Below are positions 1 through 9,108 of a stretch of DNA of 48,223 nt, piece after piece. This stretch comes from Thermoleophilia bacterium (lineage in GTDB: Bacteria; Actinomycetota; Thermoleophilia; Gaiellales; Gaiellaceae), in assembly GCA_025929895.1 (NCBI GenBank), contig JAICPI010000015.1, forward strand, positions 1 to 48,223, in the 5' to 3' direction. The stretch's first letter is position 1. Each line of letters begins with the position of its first letter. The notes under the pieces were generated by a model. The model was not told the origin of the DNA. It searched no databases and saw only the letters and a program-made list of their open reading frames with translations. The position numbers were made by a program, and so were the translations under genes.

Positions 1-259
1 CGACCGTGACCAGTCGGATCTCGGCGACCACATCCTCACGAGCGCGGTCAAGCGGGTGGACGTCTCGGTCTTCGAGACGATCCGCGCGGTCCAGGAGGGC
101 ACGTTCGAGGGCGGGACCGACGCGCTGTTCAACCTCGAGAACGAGGGCGTCGCGATCGGGACGACCTCGGATCAGGTCACGCAGGACATCCTCGACAAGG
201 TCGAGGAGCTGAAGCAGCAGATCATCGACGGCGAGATCACGCCGAAGTCGACGCTGTAG
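1..259 (+). CDS. BMP-family ABC transporter substrate-binding protein, C-terminal fragment
   Basis: This is the last 85 codons of a gene that begins outside the window; reading starts at base 2 and ends at TAG 257-259. The tail reads as the C-terminal lobe of the BMP/PnrA/Med family of extracytoplasmic lipoproteins: a VDVSVFETIRAV segment, then a FEGGTDALFNLENEGVAI strand and a closing amphipathic helix rich in Glu, Lys and Gln. BMP proteins bind nucleosides (or related small molecules) for an ABC importer. The ATPase and both permeases follow directly, so the gene is the binding component of this transporter. The signal peptide and lipobox are not visible because the 5' end is missing. Confidence 0.85.
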   Translation, partial: DRDQSDLGDHILTSAVKRVDVSVFETIRAVQEGTFEGGTDALFNLENEGVAIGTTSDQVTQDILDKVEELKQQIIDGEITPKSTL

Positions 260-272
260 CTCGAGGTGGGAG

Positions 273-297
273 GGGGCGGGCCTTGACGGCCCGCCCC
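273..297 (+). terminator. Hairpin after the binding-protein gene
   Basis: A perfect 10-bp GC stem (273-282 with 288-297) around a 5-base loop lies 13 bases after the stop codon. No T-run follows, so it may act as a partial terminator or an mRNA-stabilising 3' structure. In ABC operons such a hairpin often keeps binding-protein mRNA more abundant than permease mRNA. Confidence 0.55.
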
Positions 298-312
298 GCT
301 CACCCAGCCCCT

Positions 313-318
313 TAGAAT
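313..318 (+). promoter_or_regulatory. -10 box TAGAAT of the ATPase gene
   Basis: TAGAAT fits the TANNNT actinobacterial -10 and ends 8 bases before the GTG at 327, so the transcript would begin at or next to the start codon (leaderless). No good -35 is seen at normal spacing. Confidence 0.55.
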
Positions 319-326
319 CGCGCGCA

Positions 327-1856
327 GTGCCGGACGAGACCCCCGTCCTCGAGATGCGCGGCATCACGAAGCGCTTCCCGGGCATCGTCGCGAACGACGC
401 GATCGACTTCGACCTGCGCAAGGGCGAGGTCCATGCTCTCCTCGGGGAGAACGGCGCCGGCAAGTCGACCCTGATGAACATCCTCTACGGGCTCTACACC
501 CCCGACGAGGGCGAGATCCTGATCCGCGGCGAGCGCGTCGTCATGCACTCCCCGCGCGACGCGATCGCGCAGGGGATCGGGATGGTGCACCAGCACTTCA
601 TGCTGATCCCGGTGATGACGGTCGCGGAGAACGTCGTCCTCGCGGACGAGCCGCGCACCGGCGGCGTGCTGCTCGACTACGCGGAGGCCGAGAAGCGCGT
701 CGGCGAGCTGGCGCAGCGCTTCAAGTTCGCGATCGACCCGCACGCCACGATCCAGAGCATCTCGGTCGCGCAGCAGCAGCGGGTCGAGATCCTGAAAGCG
801 CTCTACCGCGAGGCGGACATCTTGATCCTCGACGAGCCGACCGCGGTCCTGACCCCGCAGGAGGCGACCGAGCTCTTCGACATCCTCCGCGCGCTGATCG
901 CGGAGGGGCTCTCGGTCATCTTCATCAGCCACAAGCTCGACGAGGTGCTCCAGATCTCCGACCGGATCACGACGCTGCGGCGCGGCAAGCACGTCGAGAC
1001 GATCCCGCGCGCGGGCGCGACCGAGGAGAGCCTCGCGACCGCGATGGTCGGCCGCGAGGTGCTGCTGGAGGTCGAGAAGAAGCCGGTGGAGCCGGGCGAG
1101 GCACTCCTCCGCGCCGAGCACCTCTCCGTGCTGGACGACCGCGGCCTTCCGGCGGTGCGGGACGTGTCGTTCGAGGTGTGCGCCGGCGAGATCGTCGGGA
1201 TCGCAGGCGTCGACGGGAACGGACAGACGGAGCTGATCGACGCCCTCACCGGCCTGAGCCGGATCGAGTCGGGGCGCGTGTTCGTCGGCGAGGACGACTG
1301 CACGGGGAAGACCGCGCGCGAGTACCTCGACGAGGGCGTCGGGCACATCCCCGAGGATCGCCAGCGCCGTGGGCTTGTCCTCGACTTCACGCTGGCGGAG
1401 AACCTCGCCCTCTACGCCTACCGCCAGCCCCCCGTGTCGCGGTTCGGCTGGCTCAGCCCGGGCCGGATGGTCGACCGAGCGCGTGGCCTGCTCGAGAAGT
1501 ACGACGTCCGCGGCGGCAGTCCCCAGACGCGCGCGTCCGCGCTCTCCGGCGGGAACCAGCAGAAGGTCGTGCTCGCCCGCGAGGTCGAGCGCGACCCGAA
1601 GGTGCTCGTCGCCGCGCAGCCGACGCGCGGCCTCGACGTCGGCGCGATCGAGTTCGTGCACCGCCGCCTCGTCGAGGAGCGTGGCGAGGGCCGCGCGATC
1701 CTGCTCGTGTCGTTCGAGCTGGAGGAGATCCTCTCGCTCTCGGACCGCATCCTCGTCATCTACGAGGGACGGATCGTCGGAGAGTTCCCGCCGACCGTGA
1801 CGCGCGAGGAGCTCGGGGTCGCGATGCTCGGCGGAACGCGGGAGGCCGCGGCTTGA
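327..1856 (+). CDS. ABC transporter ATP-binding protein, double-cassette (nucleoside/simple sugar type)
   Basis: Cytoplasmic ATPase of 509 residues with two ABC cassettes in one chain, as in RbsA/MglA and the BMP-partnered YufO/NupA proteins. The first half has Walker A GENGAGKST (about residues 39-47), the Q-loop region MVHQHFML, a signature region SVAQQQRVEILKAL and Walker B ILILDEPTAVLTP. The second half has a degenerate Walker A (GVDGNGQTEL), signature LSGGNQQKV and AAQPTRGLDVG, where the aspartate of a normal Walker B is replaced. Such asymmetry between the two cassettes is normal in this family. It drives uptake by the two permeases downstream. The start is GTG 327, supported by the TAGAAT box 8 bases upstream. 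The stop overlaps the next start as TTGA. Confidence 0.93.
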   Translation: MPDETPVLEMRGITKRFPGIVANDAIDFDLRKGEVHALLGENGAGKSTLMNILYGLYTPDEGEILIRGERVVMHSPRDAIAQGIGMVHQHFMLIPVMTVAENVVLADEPRTGGVLLDYAEAEKRVGELAQRFKFAIDPHATIQSISVAQQQRVEILKALYREADILILDEPTAVLTPQEATELFDILRALIAEGLSVIFISHKLDEVLQISDRITTLRRGKHVETIPRAGATEESLATAMVGREVLLEVEKKPVEPGEALLRAEHLSVLDDRGLPAVRDVSFEVCAGEIVGIAGVDGNGQTELIDALTGLSRIESGRVFVGEDDCTGKTAREYLDEGVGHIPEDRQRRGLVLDFTLAENLALYAYRQPPVSRFGWLSPGRMVDRARGLLEKYDVRGGSPQTRASALSGGNQQKVVLAREVERDPKVLVAAQPTRGLDVGAIEFVHRRLVEERGEGRAILLVSFELEEILSLSDRILVIYEGRIVGEFPPTVTREELGVAMLGGTREAAA

Positions 1857-3079
1857 GCGACGCTCCGTCGGACTCGGAGGTCCCGGGCCCGCGGCACGGC
1901 GGCGACTACGCGCCGAGCGTTGCCGAGCGGCTGGCGCTCTACCAGCGCGCCGGGGGCCTCGTGACGCCGCTGCTCACGACCGTGATCGCGTTCTTCATCG
2001 GCGGCGTCGTGGTCGCGGCCACCGGCCACAACCCGATCTCGACCTACAAGGGGATCTTCGAGGGGACGGGGCTCAACTGGTTCTTCCCCTGGGTGTCCGG
2101 CACCGAGCGCGTCGTGGCGGAGTTCAACCTCCAGCAGACGCTCCTCGTCACCACGACGCTGATCCTGACCGGGCTCGCGGTCGCGTTCGCGTTCCGCTGC
2201 GGGATGTTCAACATCGGCGGCCAGGGCCAGTACACCGTGGGTGCGATCACCGCGGTCTGGGTCGGGACAGTGTGGGCGGACCTGCCCGGGATCCCGCACG
2301 CGATCATCGCGATCGTCCTCGCGATGCTCGCCGGCGCCGTCTGGGCGGGGATCGCGGGGATCCTCAAGGCAACCGTCGGCGCCCACGAGGTGATCACGAC
2401 GATCATGCTCAACTGGATCGCGTACTGGATCGGGACGTACGCGTTCGGCGGCGGCGGCCCGCTCCAGAACGACGCGAACAAGTCGGTGCCGATCTCGAGC
2501 GACGTCGATCCGGATGCGCGACTGCCCGTCTGGTGGGGCGAGGAGCTGCTCCAGGGCCTGCACATCGGCTTCTTCGTCGCGATCGCCGCGCTCGTCGTCT
2601 ACTGGTTCGTCCTCTCGCGGACGACGCTCGGCTACGAGGTGCGCGCGGTCGGGTTCAGCCCGGAAGCGGCGCGCTACGGCGGGATCAACGTCGCGCGCAA
2701 CTACTTCCTCGCGATGGCGATCTCGGGTGTCTTCGCGGGCCTCGGCGGGGCGCTCGACATCCTCGGCTGGCAGTTCCGGCTCGGGTCTCTCGACATCCAG
2801 GTGTCGCAGATCGGCTTCATCGGGATCGCGGTCGCCCTCCTCGGCCGCAACACGGCCATCGGCGTCGGCTTCGCCGCGCTCCTCTTCGGCGCGCTCCTCT
2901 ACGGCACGTCGACGCGGAGCCTCGACCCCGACGTCTTCCCGCCCGAGCTCGCCGGCAACCTGACGCTGATGATCCAGGCGCTCGTGCTCCTGTTCGTCGG
3001 CGCCGACCTGATCGTGATCTACCTCTGGAGCCTGCGACGGAAGCTCCGGCGCTCTCGCCTGGCGGAGGTGCCGGCGTGA
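1853..3079 (+). CDS. ABC transporter permease 1 (BPD_transp_2 / RbsC-like)
   Basis: Inner-membrane permease of 408 residues, with a soluble N-terminal stretch of about 30 residues and then roughly nine or ten hydrophobic segments. Segments such as FRCGMFNIGGQGQY and EVITTIMLNWIAYW are typical of the nucleoside-type permeases paired with BMP binding proteins. The start is taken as TTG 1853: it overlaps the ATPase stop (TTGA) and has a GGAGG Shine-Dalgarno at 1841-1845, seven bases upstream. An upstream in-frame start would bury the N-terminus inside the ATPase gene and yields Arg-rich nonsense. Likely substrate is a nucleoside or purine; the sequence does not settle which. Confidence 0.9.
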   Translation: MSDAPSDSEVPGPRHGGDYAPSVAERLALYQRAGGLVTPLLTTVIAFFIGGVVVAATGHNPISTYKGIFEGTGLNWFFPWVSGTERVVAEFNLQQTLLVTTTLILTGLAVAFAFRCGMFNIGGQGQYTVGAITAVWVGTVWADLPGIPHAIIAIVLAMLAGAVWAGIAGILKATVGAHEVITTIMLNWIAYWIGTYAFGGGGPLQNDANKSVPISSDVDPDARLPVWWGEELLQGLHIGFFVAIAALVVYWFVLSRTTLGYEVRAVGFSPEAARYGGINVARNYFLAMAISGVFAGLGGALDILGWQFRLGSLDIQVSQIGFIGIAVALLGRNTAIGVGFAALLFGALLYGTSTRSLDPDVFPPELAGNLTLMIQALVLLFVGADLIVIYLWSLRRKLRRSRLAEVPA

Positions 3080-4305
3080 CCGCGCCGGCCGCGGCCGTGC
3101 GTCCGACGCTCCTCGACCGCCTCCCGCGCGGGGCTCGTGCCGTCGCGTGGGCGGGGATCCTGCTCGGGTTGCTCGCCTTCTTCGTCGCGCTTCCCCCGAT
3201 CACGGTCCGATCGCCGGTCGTCCCCTTCCTGTTGGGACTCCTCGGCATCGCCGCCGGGATCTGGGCGCTCACGCGCGGGGTCCGCAGGCTCGGCTGGTCG
3301 GCGATCGTGCTCTCGATCCTCGGCATCGGGCTCGGCTACCTCGCCACGCTCTCGGGCGAGGCGAAGCTGTCCGGCGTCGTCGTCTGGTCCGCGCTGCTCG
3401 CCGCGATGCTCCGCTTCGCGACGCCGCTCACCTTCGCGGCGATCGGCGGGATGTTCAGCGAGCGTTCCGGCGTCGTGAACATCGGGCTCGAGGGGATGAT
3501 GCTGATGGGCGCGTTCTTCGCCATCCTCGCGGCCGACAAGCTGAACTCGTGGCCGCTCGGGATCCTCGCGGCGATCGTCGCGGGCGGGCTGACGGCCCTG
3601 ATCCACGCGTTCGTGTCCATCCAGCTCCGCGCCGACCAGATCGTCAGCGGCACCGCGATCAACTTCCTGGCGCTGGGCGTGACCGGCTACTTCTTCATCG
3701 ACACCTACGGGGACCAGGGGACGCCGGGCTCGGGGATCCCGCGGATCCCCGAGGTCGACCTCGGGTTCCTCGGCTCGGTTCCGCGCGCCGGCGAGTTCCT
3801 GGAGGCGGTGTTCGGCCACCTGAACCTGATGATCTGGCTGAGCTTCCTGACCCTGATCGTCGCGTACGTCGTCATGTTCAAGTCGCCGATCGGGCTGCGC
3901 ATCCGCTCGGTGGGCGAGCACCCCCGCGCGGCGGACACGGTCGGGATCTCCGTCTACCTCGTGCGCTACCTCTGCGTGATGGTGTCGGGCATGCTCGCCG
4001 CGCTCGGCGGCGCGTACCTCTCGATCGGCTTCCTCGGCTCCTTCAACGAGAACATGACCGCGGGTCGCGGCTTCATCGCGCTCGCCGCCCTCATCTTCGG
4101 CAACTGGCGCCCGCTCGGTGCGTTCGGCGCGGCGCTGCTCTTCGGCTTCTCGAGCGCGCTCGCGCAGCGTTTGCCGGAGTACTCGACCTCGGGCGCGGTC
4201 CTGTTCCAGGCGCTCCCGTACGTCCTGACGCTGATCGCGGTCGCCGGCGTGATCGGACGCTCGATCCCGCCCGCGGCGATCGGCCGGCCCTACGTCAAGC
4301 AGTAG
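3076..4305 (+). CDS. ABC transporter permease 2 (BPD_transp_2 / YufQ-like)
   Basis: Second permease of the importer, 409 residues. It starts at GTG 3076, overlapping the previous stop as GTGA, with GGAGG at 3064-3068 seven bases upstream. The core from about residue 105 matches the family (TFAAIGGMFSERSGVVNIG, LEGMMLMGAFFA, QIVSGTAINFLALG). The first roughly 100 residues are extra: three hydrophobic segments (WAGILLGLLAFFVALPP, FLLGLLGIAAGIWAL, SAIVLSILGIGLGYLATL) that look like a small DUF4190-type membrane module fused in front. Together with permease 1 it should form the heteromeric channel. Confidence 0.9.
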   Translation: MTAPAAAVRPTLLDRLPRGARAVAWAGILLGLLAFFVALPPITVRSPVVPFLLGLLGIAAGIWALTRGVRRLGWSAIVLSILGIGLGYLATLSGEAKLSGVVVWSALLAAMLRFATPLTFAAIGGMFSERSGVVNIGLEGMMLMGAFFAILAADKLNSWPLGILAAIVAGGLTALIHAFVSIQLRADQIVSGTAINFLALGVTGYFFIDTYGDQGTPGSGIPRIPEVDLGFLGSVPRAGEFLEAVFGHLNLMIWLSFLTLIVAYVVMFKSPIGLRIRSVGEHPRAADTVGISVYLVRYLCVMVSGMLAALGGAYLSIGFLGSFNENMTAGRGFIALAALIFGNWRPLGAFGAALLFGFSSALAQRLPEYSTSGAVLFQALPYVLTLIAVAGVIGRSIPPAAIGRPYVKQ

Positions 4306-4307
4306 CG

Positions 4308-4634
4308 ATGCGGAACGCACCCGCCGTCTGGTCGGTCGTGCTCGGCGTGCTCGCGACGGCGGCGGTGCCCGCCGCGGTCTGGTACGCCGACCGGAGCCCG
4401 CGCGTCGAGCTGATCTGGGCCGGTGTGGCCGTGCCTGCGGCGCTCGTCCTCGGCCTCGCAGCGCTCGGCGCCGCGCGCGCGGGGCGGAGGCGGGCGGAGC
4501 CGACCGTCCGGCGCGAGGGAGCCGCGACGGCGCGGATCGGCCGCCTGCTCGCGGTCATCGGCCTCCTGCTCGCAGGCACGGGCGCGATCTCCCTGGTCGT
4601 GTACGGGATTCTCACGTACCGCGGCCGGACGTAG
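4308..4634 (+). CDS. Small membrane protein, unknown function
   Basis: A 108-residue protein with about three hydrophobic segments: WSVVLGVLATAAVPAAVW near the N-terminus, then WAGVAVPAALVLGLAALG, and IGRLLAVIGLLLAGTGAISL near the C-terminus, separated by an Arg-rich cytoplasmic loop. ATG 4308 lies three bases after the permease stop, so it belongs to the transporter transcript. No family was recognised. It is a candidate accessory subunit, or it may be functionally linked to the RodZ-like protein that follows. Confidence 0.7.
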   Translation: MRNAPAVWSVVLGVLATAAVPAAVWYADRSPRVELIWAGVAVPAALVLGLAALGAARAGRRRAEPTVRREGAATARIGRLLAVIGLLLAGTGAISLVVYGILTYRGRT

Positions 4635-4654
4635 GCGATCCGGCTCTTCGCCTC

Positions 4655-4660
4655 TACAAT
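4655..4660 (+). promoter_or_regulatory. -10 box TACAAT before the RodZ-like gene
   Basis: TACAAT is separated by 10 bases from ATG 4671, so transcription would start within a few bases of the start codon. It marks a new transcription unit after the transporter operon. Confidence 0.5.
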
Positions 4661-4670
4661 CGGACGCTCG

Positions 4671-5354
4671 ATGTTCGAGATCGGCAACAGCCTCCGCGAG
4701 GCGCGCCTGCGCCAGGGACTCGACTTCCCCGACGTCGAGCGCGCGACGAAGATCCGGCCGAAGTACCTGCGCGCGCTCGAGGACGAGCAGTTCGAGATCC
4801 TCCCCGCGCAGACGTACGTCAAGGGCTTCCTCAGCACCTACGCGGAGTTCCTCGGCCTCGACGGGCAGCTGTACGTCGACGAGTACAACTCGCGCTACGT
4901 CACGCGCGAGGAGGAGATGCCGAGGCCGCGCCGGAGCCCGCGTCCGCGGAGCCGGCGCGTCGAGTCGAGCGTGGTGCTCGCCACGCTCGTCGGGATCGCC
5001 GTCCTCTTCGCCCTCGTGATCGCCGCGTGGAACACCGGCGGCGACCCGGCGCAGCAGTCCTCGATCGCGCAGCCGGGCATCCGCACGCCGGCGACGCCGA
5101 TGCTCGTCGTGAGCGCCACGCGCGGCGCGACGCGGATGGAGGTGCGCCGCGGGTCGCAGGAGGGGAAGCTCATGTTCTCGGGGACGGTCGAGAACGGCCG
5201 CCAGCAGCGGTTCGGGCTCGACACGCGGCTATGGCTCTGGGTGCAGCGGCCGGCCCGCGTGGACTTCGAGGTCGCCGGGCGCGCGATGCGGCCGCCCGCG
5301 CGCCTGCTCCTCGTCGACGCCACGGGCGTGCGACGGGCTCCCGCCGCGCGTTGA
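4671..5354 (+). CDS. RodZ-like helix-turn-helix membrane protein
   Basis: 227 residues. The N-terminal HTH_25-type domain (about 1-75) has the RodZ pattern: IGNSLREARLRQGLDF, then PKYLRALEDEQFEILP and YVKGFLSTYAEFLGLD. A basic juxtamembrane stretch (RPRRSPRPRSRR) precedes one transmembrane helix (about 105-122) and a C-terminal extracytoplasmic domain of the DUF4115 type (about 145-225). RodZ proteins connect the cytoskeleton to the cell-wall synthesis machinery in rod-shaped cells. In actinobacteria without MreB the same architecture occurs, with an unclear role. Its stop overlaps cinA as TTGA. Confidence 0.82.
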   Translation: MFEIGNSLREARLRQGLDFPDVERATKIRPKYLRALEDEQFEILPAQTYVKGFLSTYAEFLGLDGQLYVDEYNSRYVTREEEMPRPRRSPRPRSRRVESSVVLATLVGIAVLFALVIAAWNTGGDPAQQSSIAQPGIRTPATPMLVVSATRGATRMEVRRGSQEGKLMFSGTVENGRQQRFGLDTRLWLWVQRPARVDFEVAGRAMRPPARLLLVDATGVRRAPAAR

Positions 5355-6607
5355 CGCGTCCGCGCGCGCTCCTCGTCGTCACCGGCAGCGAGCTCGTCCG
5401 CGGGGAGCGAACCGACCGCAACGGCCCTTTCCTGGCCCGCGAGGTGCTCGAGCACGGCCTCGACCCCGCGCGGGTCACGATCGTCGGCGACGCCGAGGTC
5501 GAGCTCGAAGCCGCGCTGCGGGAAGGGCTCCAGGCCGATCTGATGTTGACCTCGGGCGGGCTCGGGCCGACGCACGACGACCGGACCGTCGAGCTGCTCG
5601 CGCGGGTGACGGGACGACCGCTGCGGGTCGACGCCGAGCTCGAAGCGACGATCGGCGCGGTCTCGCGGAGCGTCGCGGACCGGCTCGGGCGCCCGTACGC
5701 GGACTTCGAGCGGGGCGTCCGCAAACAGGCCTCGCTGCCCGAGGGCGCCGTCTCCGTCGGGCTCGCCGGGACGGCGCCCGGGCTGGTGCTCGAGCACGAG
5801 GGGTGCCTCGTCGTCGTCCTGCCCGGGCCGCCGCCGGAGCTTCGGCGCCTCTGGGCGTCGGCGCTCGAGTCGGAGCCGATGCGGCGGCTGCTCGCCCGGG
5901 CCCGTCCGCCGGGCCGCCGGGTGCTGCGCTTCTTCGGCGCGAGCGAGTCCTCGATCGCGCGGGCGCTCGAGGAGGCGGGCGGGGAGCGTCCCGGCGTCGA
6001 GACGACGATCTGCGCGCGCGACTTCGAGATCCACGTCGACCTGGTCGTCGATCCCGGCGCCGAGCGGGAGGCCGACGAGCTCGAGGCCGCGCTCGTCGCG
6101 CCCGTCGAGCAGTGGCTGTTCTCCCGCGACGAGCGGCCCGTCGAGGAGCACGTGCTCGACCTCTGCCGCGCCCGCGGGCTGACGCTCGCGACCGCGGAGT
6201 CCTGCACGGGCGGGCTGGTCGCGGAGCGGATCACGCGGGTGCCGGGGGCGAGCGACGTCTTCCTCGGCGCGACCGTGGCCTACGCGGACGAGGTCAAGAC
6301 GGAGCAGCTCGGCGTGCCCCCCGAGCTGATCGAGCGGCACGGGGCCGTCTCGGCGGAGGTCGCGGCGGCGATGGCCTCCGGCGCGCGCGCGCGCTTCCGG
6401 GCGGACGTCGCGGTCGGGATCACCGGCGTCGCCGGCCCCGGCGGAGGGACCCCCGAGAAGCCCGTCGGCCTGGTCTACGTCGCCGCGGAAACGCCGGAGG
6501 GAGCGCGCGGCATCGACTTCTCGTACCCGTCCGACCGAGACGCCGTCCGCTCCCGCGCCGCGGTCGCGTCGCTCCACCTGCTCCGCCGCATGTTGACCCG
6601 AAGTTGA
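5351..6607 (+). CDS. cinA: CinA: nicotinamide-nucleotide amidase / competence-damage protein
   Basis: 418 residues with both CinA domains. The N-terminal MoaB/MogA-like (COG1058) domain has GSELVRGERTDRNGPF and TSGGLGPTHDDRT. The C-terminal PncC-type amidase has TLATAESCTGGLVAERI (about residues 275-290), VTYADEVK-like VAYADEVKTEQLGV and GVAGPGGGTPEKPVG. CinA hydrolyses NMN or ADP-ribose pyrophosphate and recycles pyridine nucleotides. The start is TTG 5351, overlapping the upstream stop as TTGA; the sequence before it has no CinA homology. The gene sits ahead of thpR-recA, the classical cinA-recA linkage, and ends inside an 11-bp tandem repeat. Confidence 0.92.
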   Translation: MTRPRALLVVTGSELVRGERTDRNGPFLAREVLEHGLDPARVTIVGDAEVELEAALREGLQADLMLTSGGLGPTHDDRTVELLARVTGRPLRVDAELEATIGAVSRSVADRLGRPYADFERGVRKQASLPEGAVSVGLAGTAPGLVLEHEGCLVVVLPGPPPELRRLWASALESEPMRRLLARARPPGRRVLRFFGASESSIARALEEAGGERPGVETTICARDFEIHVDLVVDPGAEREADELEAALVAPVEQWLFSRDERPVEEHVLDLCRARGLTLATAESCTGGLVAERITRVPGASDVFLGATVAYADEVKTEQLGVPPELIERHGAVSAEVAAAMASGARARFRADVAVGITGVAGPGGGTPEKPVGLVYVAAETPEGARGIDFSYPSDRDAVRSRAAVASLHLLRRMLTRS

Positions 6608-6624
6608 CTCGAAGCTGACCCACG
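6592..6624 (+). repeat. Three 11-bp direct repeats, GTTGACYCGAA type
   Basis: GTTGACCCGAA (6592-6602), GTTGACTCGAA (6603-6613) and the weaker GCTGACCCACG (6614-6624) follow each other without a gap. The cinA stop lies inside the second copy. Spacing of about one helical turn, upstream of the thpR-recA promoter box, suits an operator for a regulator bound to one DNA face. Chance repeat expansion is possible. Confidence 0.5.
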
Positions 6625-6643
6625 CACGCGACACGTCGACGGG

Positions 6644-6649
6644 TACCGT
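6644..6649 (+). promoter_or_regulatory. -10 box TACCGT of thpR-recA-recX
   Basis: TACCGT ends 8 bases before ATG 6658, matching the -10 to start distance seen at other transcription units here. No GAAC(N4)GTTC-type SOS box is visible between 6590 and 6660. Confidence 0.45.
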
Positions 6650-6659
6650 CGCAGCGGAT

Positions 6660-7178
6660 GCACGGCTCCGGCTCTTCTGCGCGCTCCGCCTGCCCGACGA
6701 CGTCGTCGGCGCCCTGGCCGCCTGGGGCGAGCGCGAGCTCACTGGGCGGGTCGTGCCGGCGGGGAACCTCCACGTCACGCTGGCGTTCCTCGGAGGGCGG
6801 CCGGCGGCCGAGCTCGGCGTCGTCGCCGACGCCGTGCGGGCGGCCGCGCGAGGGGCCGTTCGGCCCGAGCTCGAGGTGCGGGCCTACCGCGAGACGCGCA
6901 GCGTCGGGATGCTCGTCTGCGACGACCGGGACGGCCGCGCCGGCGCCCTCGCCGACGACCTGTTCGGCCGGCTCGAAGCCCTCGGGGTCTACCGGCGGGA
7001 GGGGAGGCCCTGGTTGCCCCACGTGACGGTGCTCCGCTTCCGTGCGCGGCCCCGGCTCGACCCGCCCCTGCCCGAGCTCGGGCCGTTCAGTCCGTCCGGT
7101 GCGGCTGTTTACCTGTCCCGGCTGCGGCCGTCCGGCGCGCAGTACGAGATTCTCGAGTCGTTTGCGCTAGGAGGCTGA
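6660..7178 (+). CDS. thpR: ThpR: RNA 2',3'-cyclic phosphodiesterase (start region disrupted)
   Basis: A member of the 2H phosphoesterase family that opens 2',3'-cyclic phosphates on RNA ends. The two HxT/S motifs are present: HVTLAFLG (about 20 residues after the first ordinary in-frame start) and HVTVLRF further on. Family homology (RLRLFCALRLPDDVV, then AAWGERELTGR) runs back to 6660, giving about 172 residues, the usual size. No ATG, GTG or TTG exists in this frame before GTG 6753, which would remove the first beta strand and helix. ATG 6658, at the right distance from the -10 box, is out of frame; one extra base after it would restore M-A-R-L-R-L-F. Either a sequence error or a real frameshift is likely. 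The 3' end carries the recA Shine-Dalgarno. Confidence 0.75.
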   Translation, partial: ARLRLFCALRLPDDVVGALAAWGERELTGRVVPAGNLHVTLAFLGGRPAAELGVVADAVRAAARGAVRPELEVRAYRETRSVGMLVCDDRDGRAGALADDLFGRLEALGVYRREGRPWLPHVTVLRFRARPRLDPPLPELGPFSPSGAAVYLSRLRPSGAQYEILESFALGG

Positions 7179-7181
7179 AAA

Positions 7182-8254
<1,073 letters not shown>

Positions 8255-8255
<1 letters not shown>

Positions 8256-8842
8256 TGCCGGTCGTCACCGGGCTGCGCGAGCTTCGCGGCGGGAGGGTCG
8301 CCGTCGAGCTCGACGGCGCCCGCTGGCGGACGCTCCCGCTCGACGTCGTCGCCCGCGTCCGGCTGAACCAGGGCGAGGAGCTCGACCGCGAGCGCCTACG
8401 CGAGCTCGCCCGGGAGCTGCGCCGGGCGCGGGCGGTGGACACGGCGCTCCGCGCGGTCTCCCGTCGGGAGCAGTCCGCGGCGGAGCTCGACCGCCGCCTC
8501 CGCCGCGGGGGGTTCGCCCCGGGGCTGCGCGAGGAGACGCTGAACCGGCTCGAGCGCGTCGGGCTCGTCGACGACGAGCGGTACGCCCTCCGGCGGGCGG
8601 AGTCCCTGGCCGACCGGGGCCAGGGAGACGAGGCGATCCGCTGGCGGCTCGGCCGCGACGGCGTCCCGGACGAGCTCGCGGCCCGCGCGTTGGAGGCCCT
8701 GCCGCCGGAGTCGGAGCGGGCCCGGAAGGTCGTCGCGGCGCGGGGTCCCGGGCCTCGGACTGCGCGCGAGCTGGCGCGGCGCGGCTTCGGCGAGGACGCC
8801 GTCGAGGCGGCGCTCGGACCGTTCGTTGCGGACGCGCCCTGA
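8255..8842 (+). CDS. recX: RecX regulator of RecA
   Basis: 195 residues, built of the three-helix RecX repeats: AVSRREQSAAELDRRLRRGG, LNRLERVGLVDDERYA, IRWRLGRDGVPDELAARAL and a final ARELARRGFGEDAVEAAL. RecX caps RecA filaments and limits recombination. ATG 8255 shares its A with the recA stop, giving tight translational coupling. The N-terminal 50 residues form a separate beta-rich segment before the first repeat, as is common in actinobacterial RecX. Confidence 0.92.
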
Positions 8843-9108
8843 GAGCGGGTAGACTGCGGAGGCTTCATTCGACTTTTCCCTGCACACGGCGCTTTTCCGA
8901 ATTTCCCGAAACCGAGCAGCTTTTCCGACGTTCGATCCGACGCGAGGCTCTTGAACCACCACTCCGACCGAACGAGCTGAACACCAGTTGACGGCGGCGC
9001 GCGCTGCGCGCCGGAGGCGAGGCGGCGTGCTCCCGCTTCCGCCGATTCGGGCGGCCCCTGCGGCGAACGGCCGGATGGGCGACACGAAACCAGTCCACGG
9101 GGTGGAGC
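8843..9108 (+). promoter_or_regulatory. Promoter and long 5' leader of rny
   Basis: A TAGACT -10 box lies at 8850-8855, directly after the recX stop, so the transcript would carry a leader of roughly 250 bases, unlike the leaderless units around it. The first part is relatively AT-rich and holds three CTTTTCC copies (8873-8879, 8892-8898, 8920-8926). Further on, at about 8994-9010, a GC palindrome forms a 7-bp stem with a GCT loop. No known riboswitch was recognised. A purine-rich GGTGGAG precedes GTG 9109. Confidence 0.5.
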
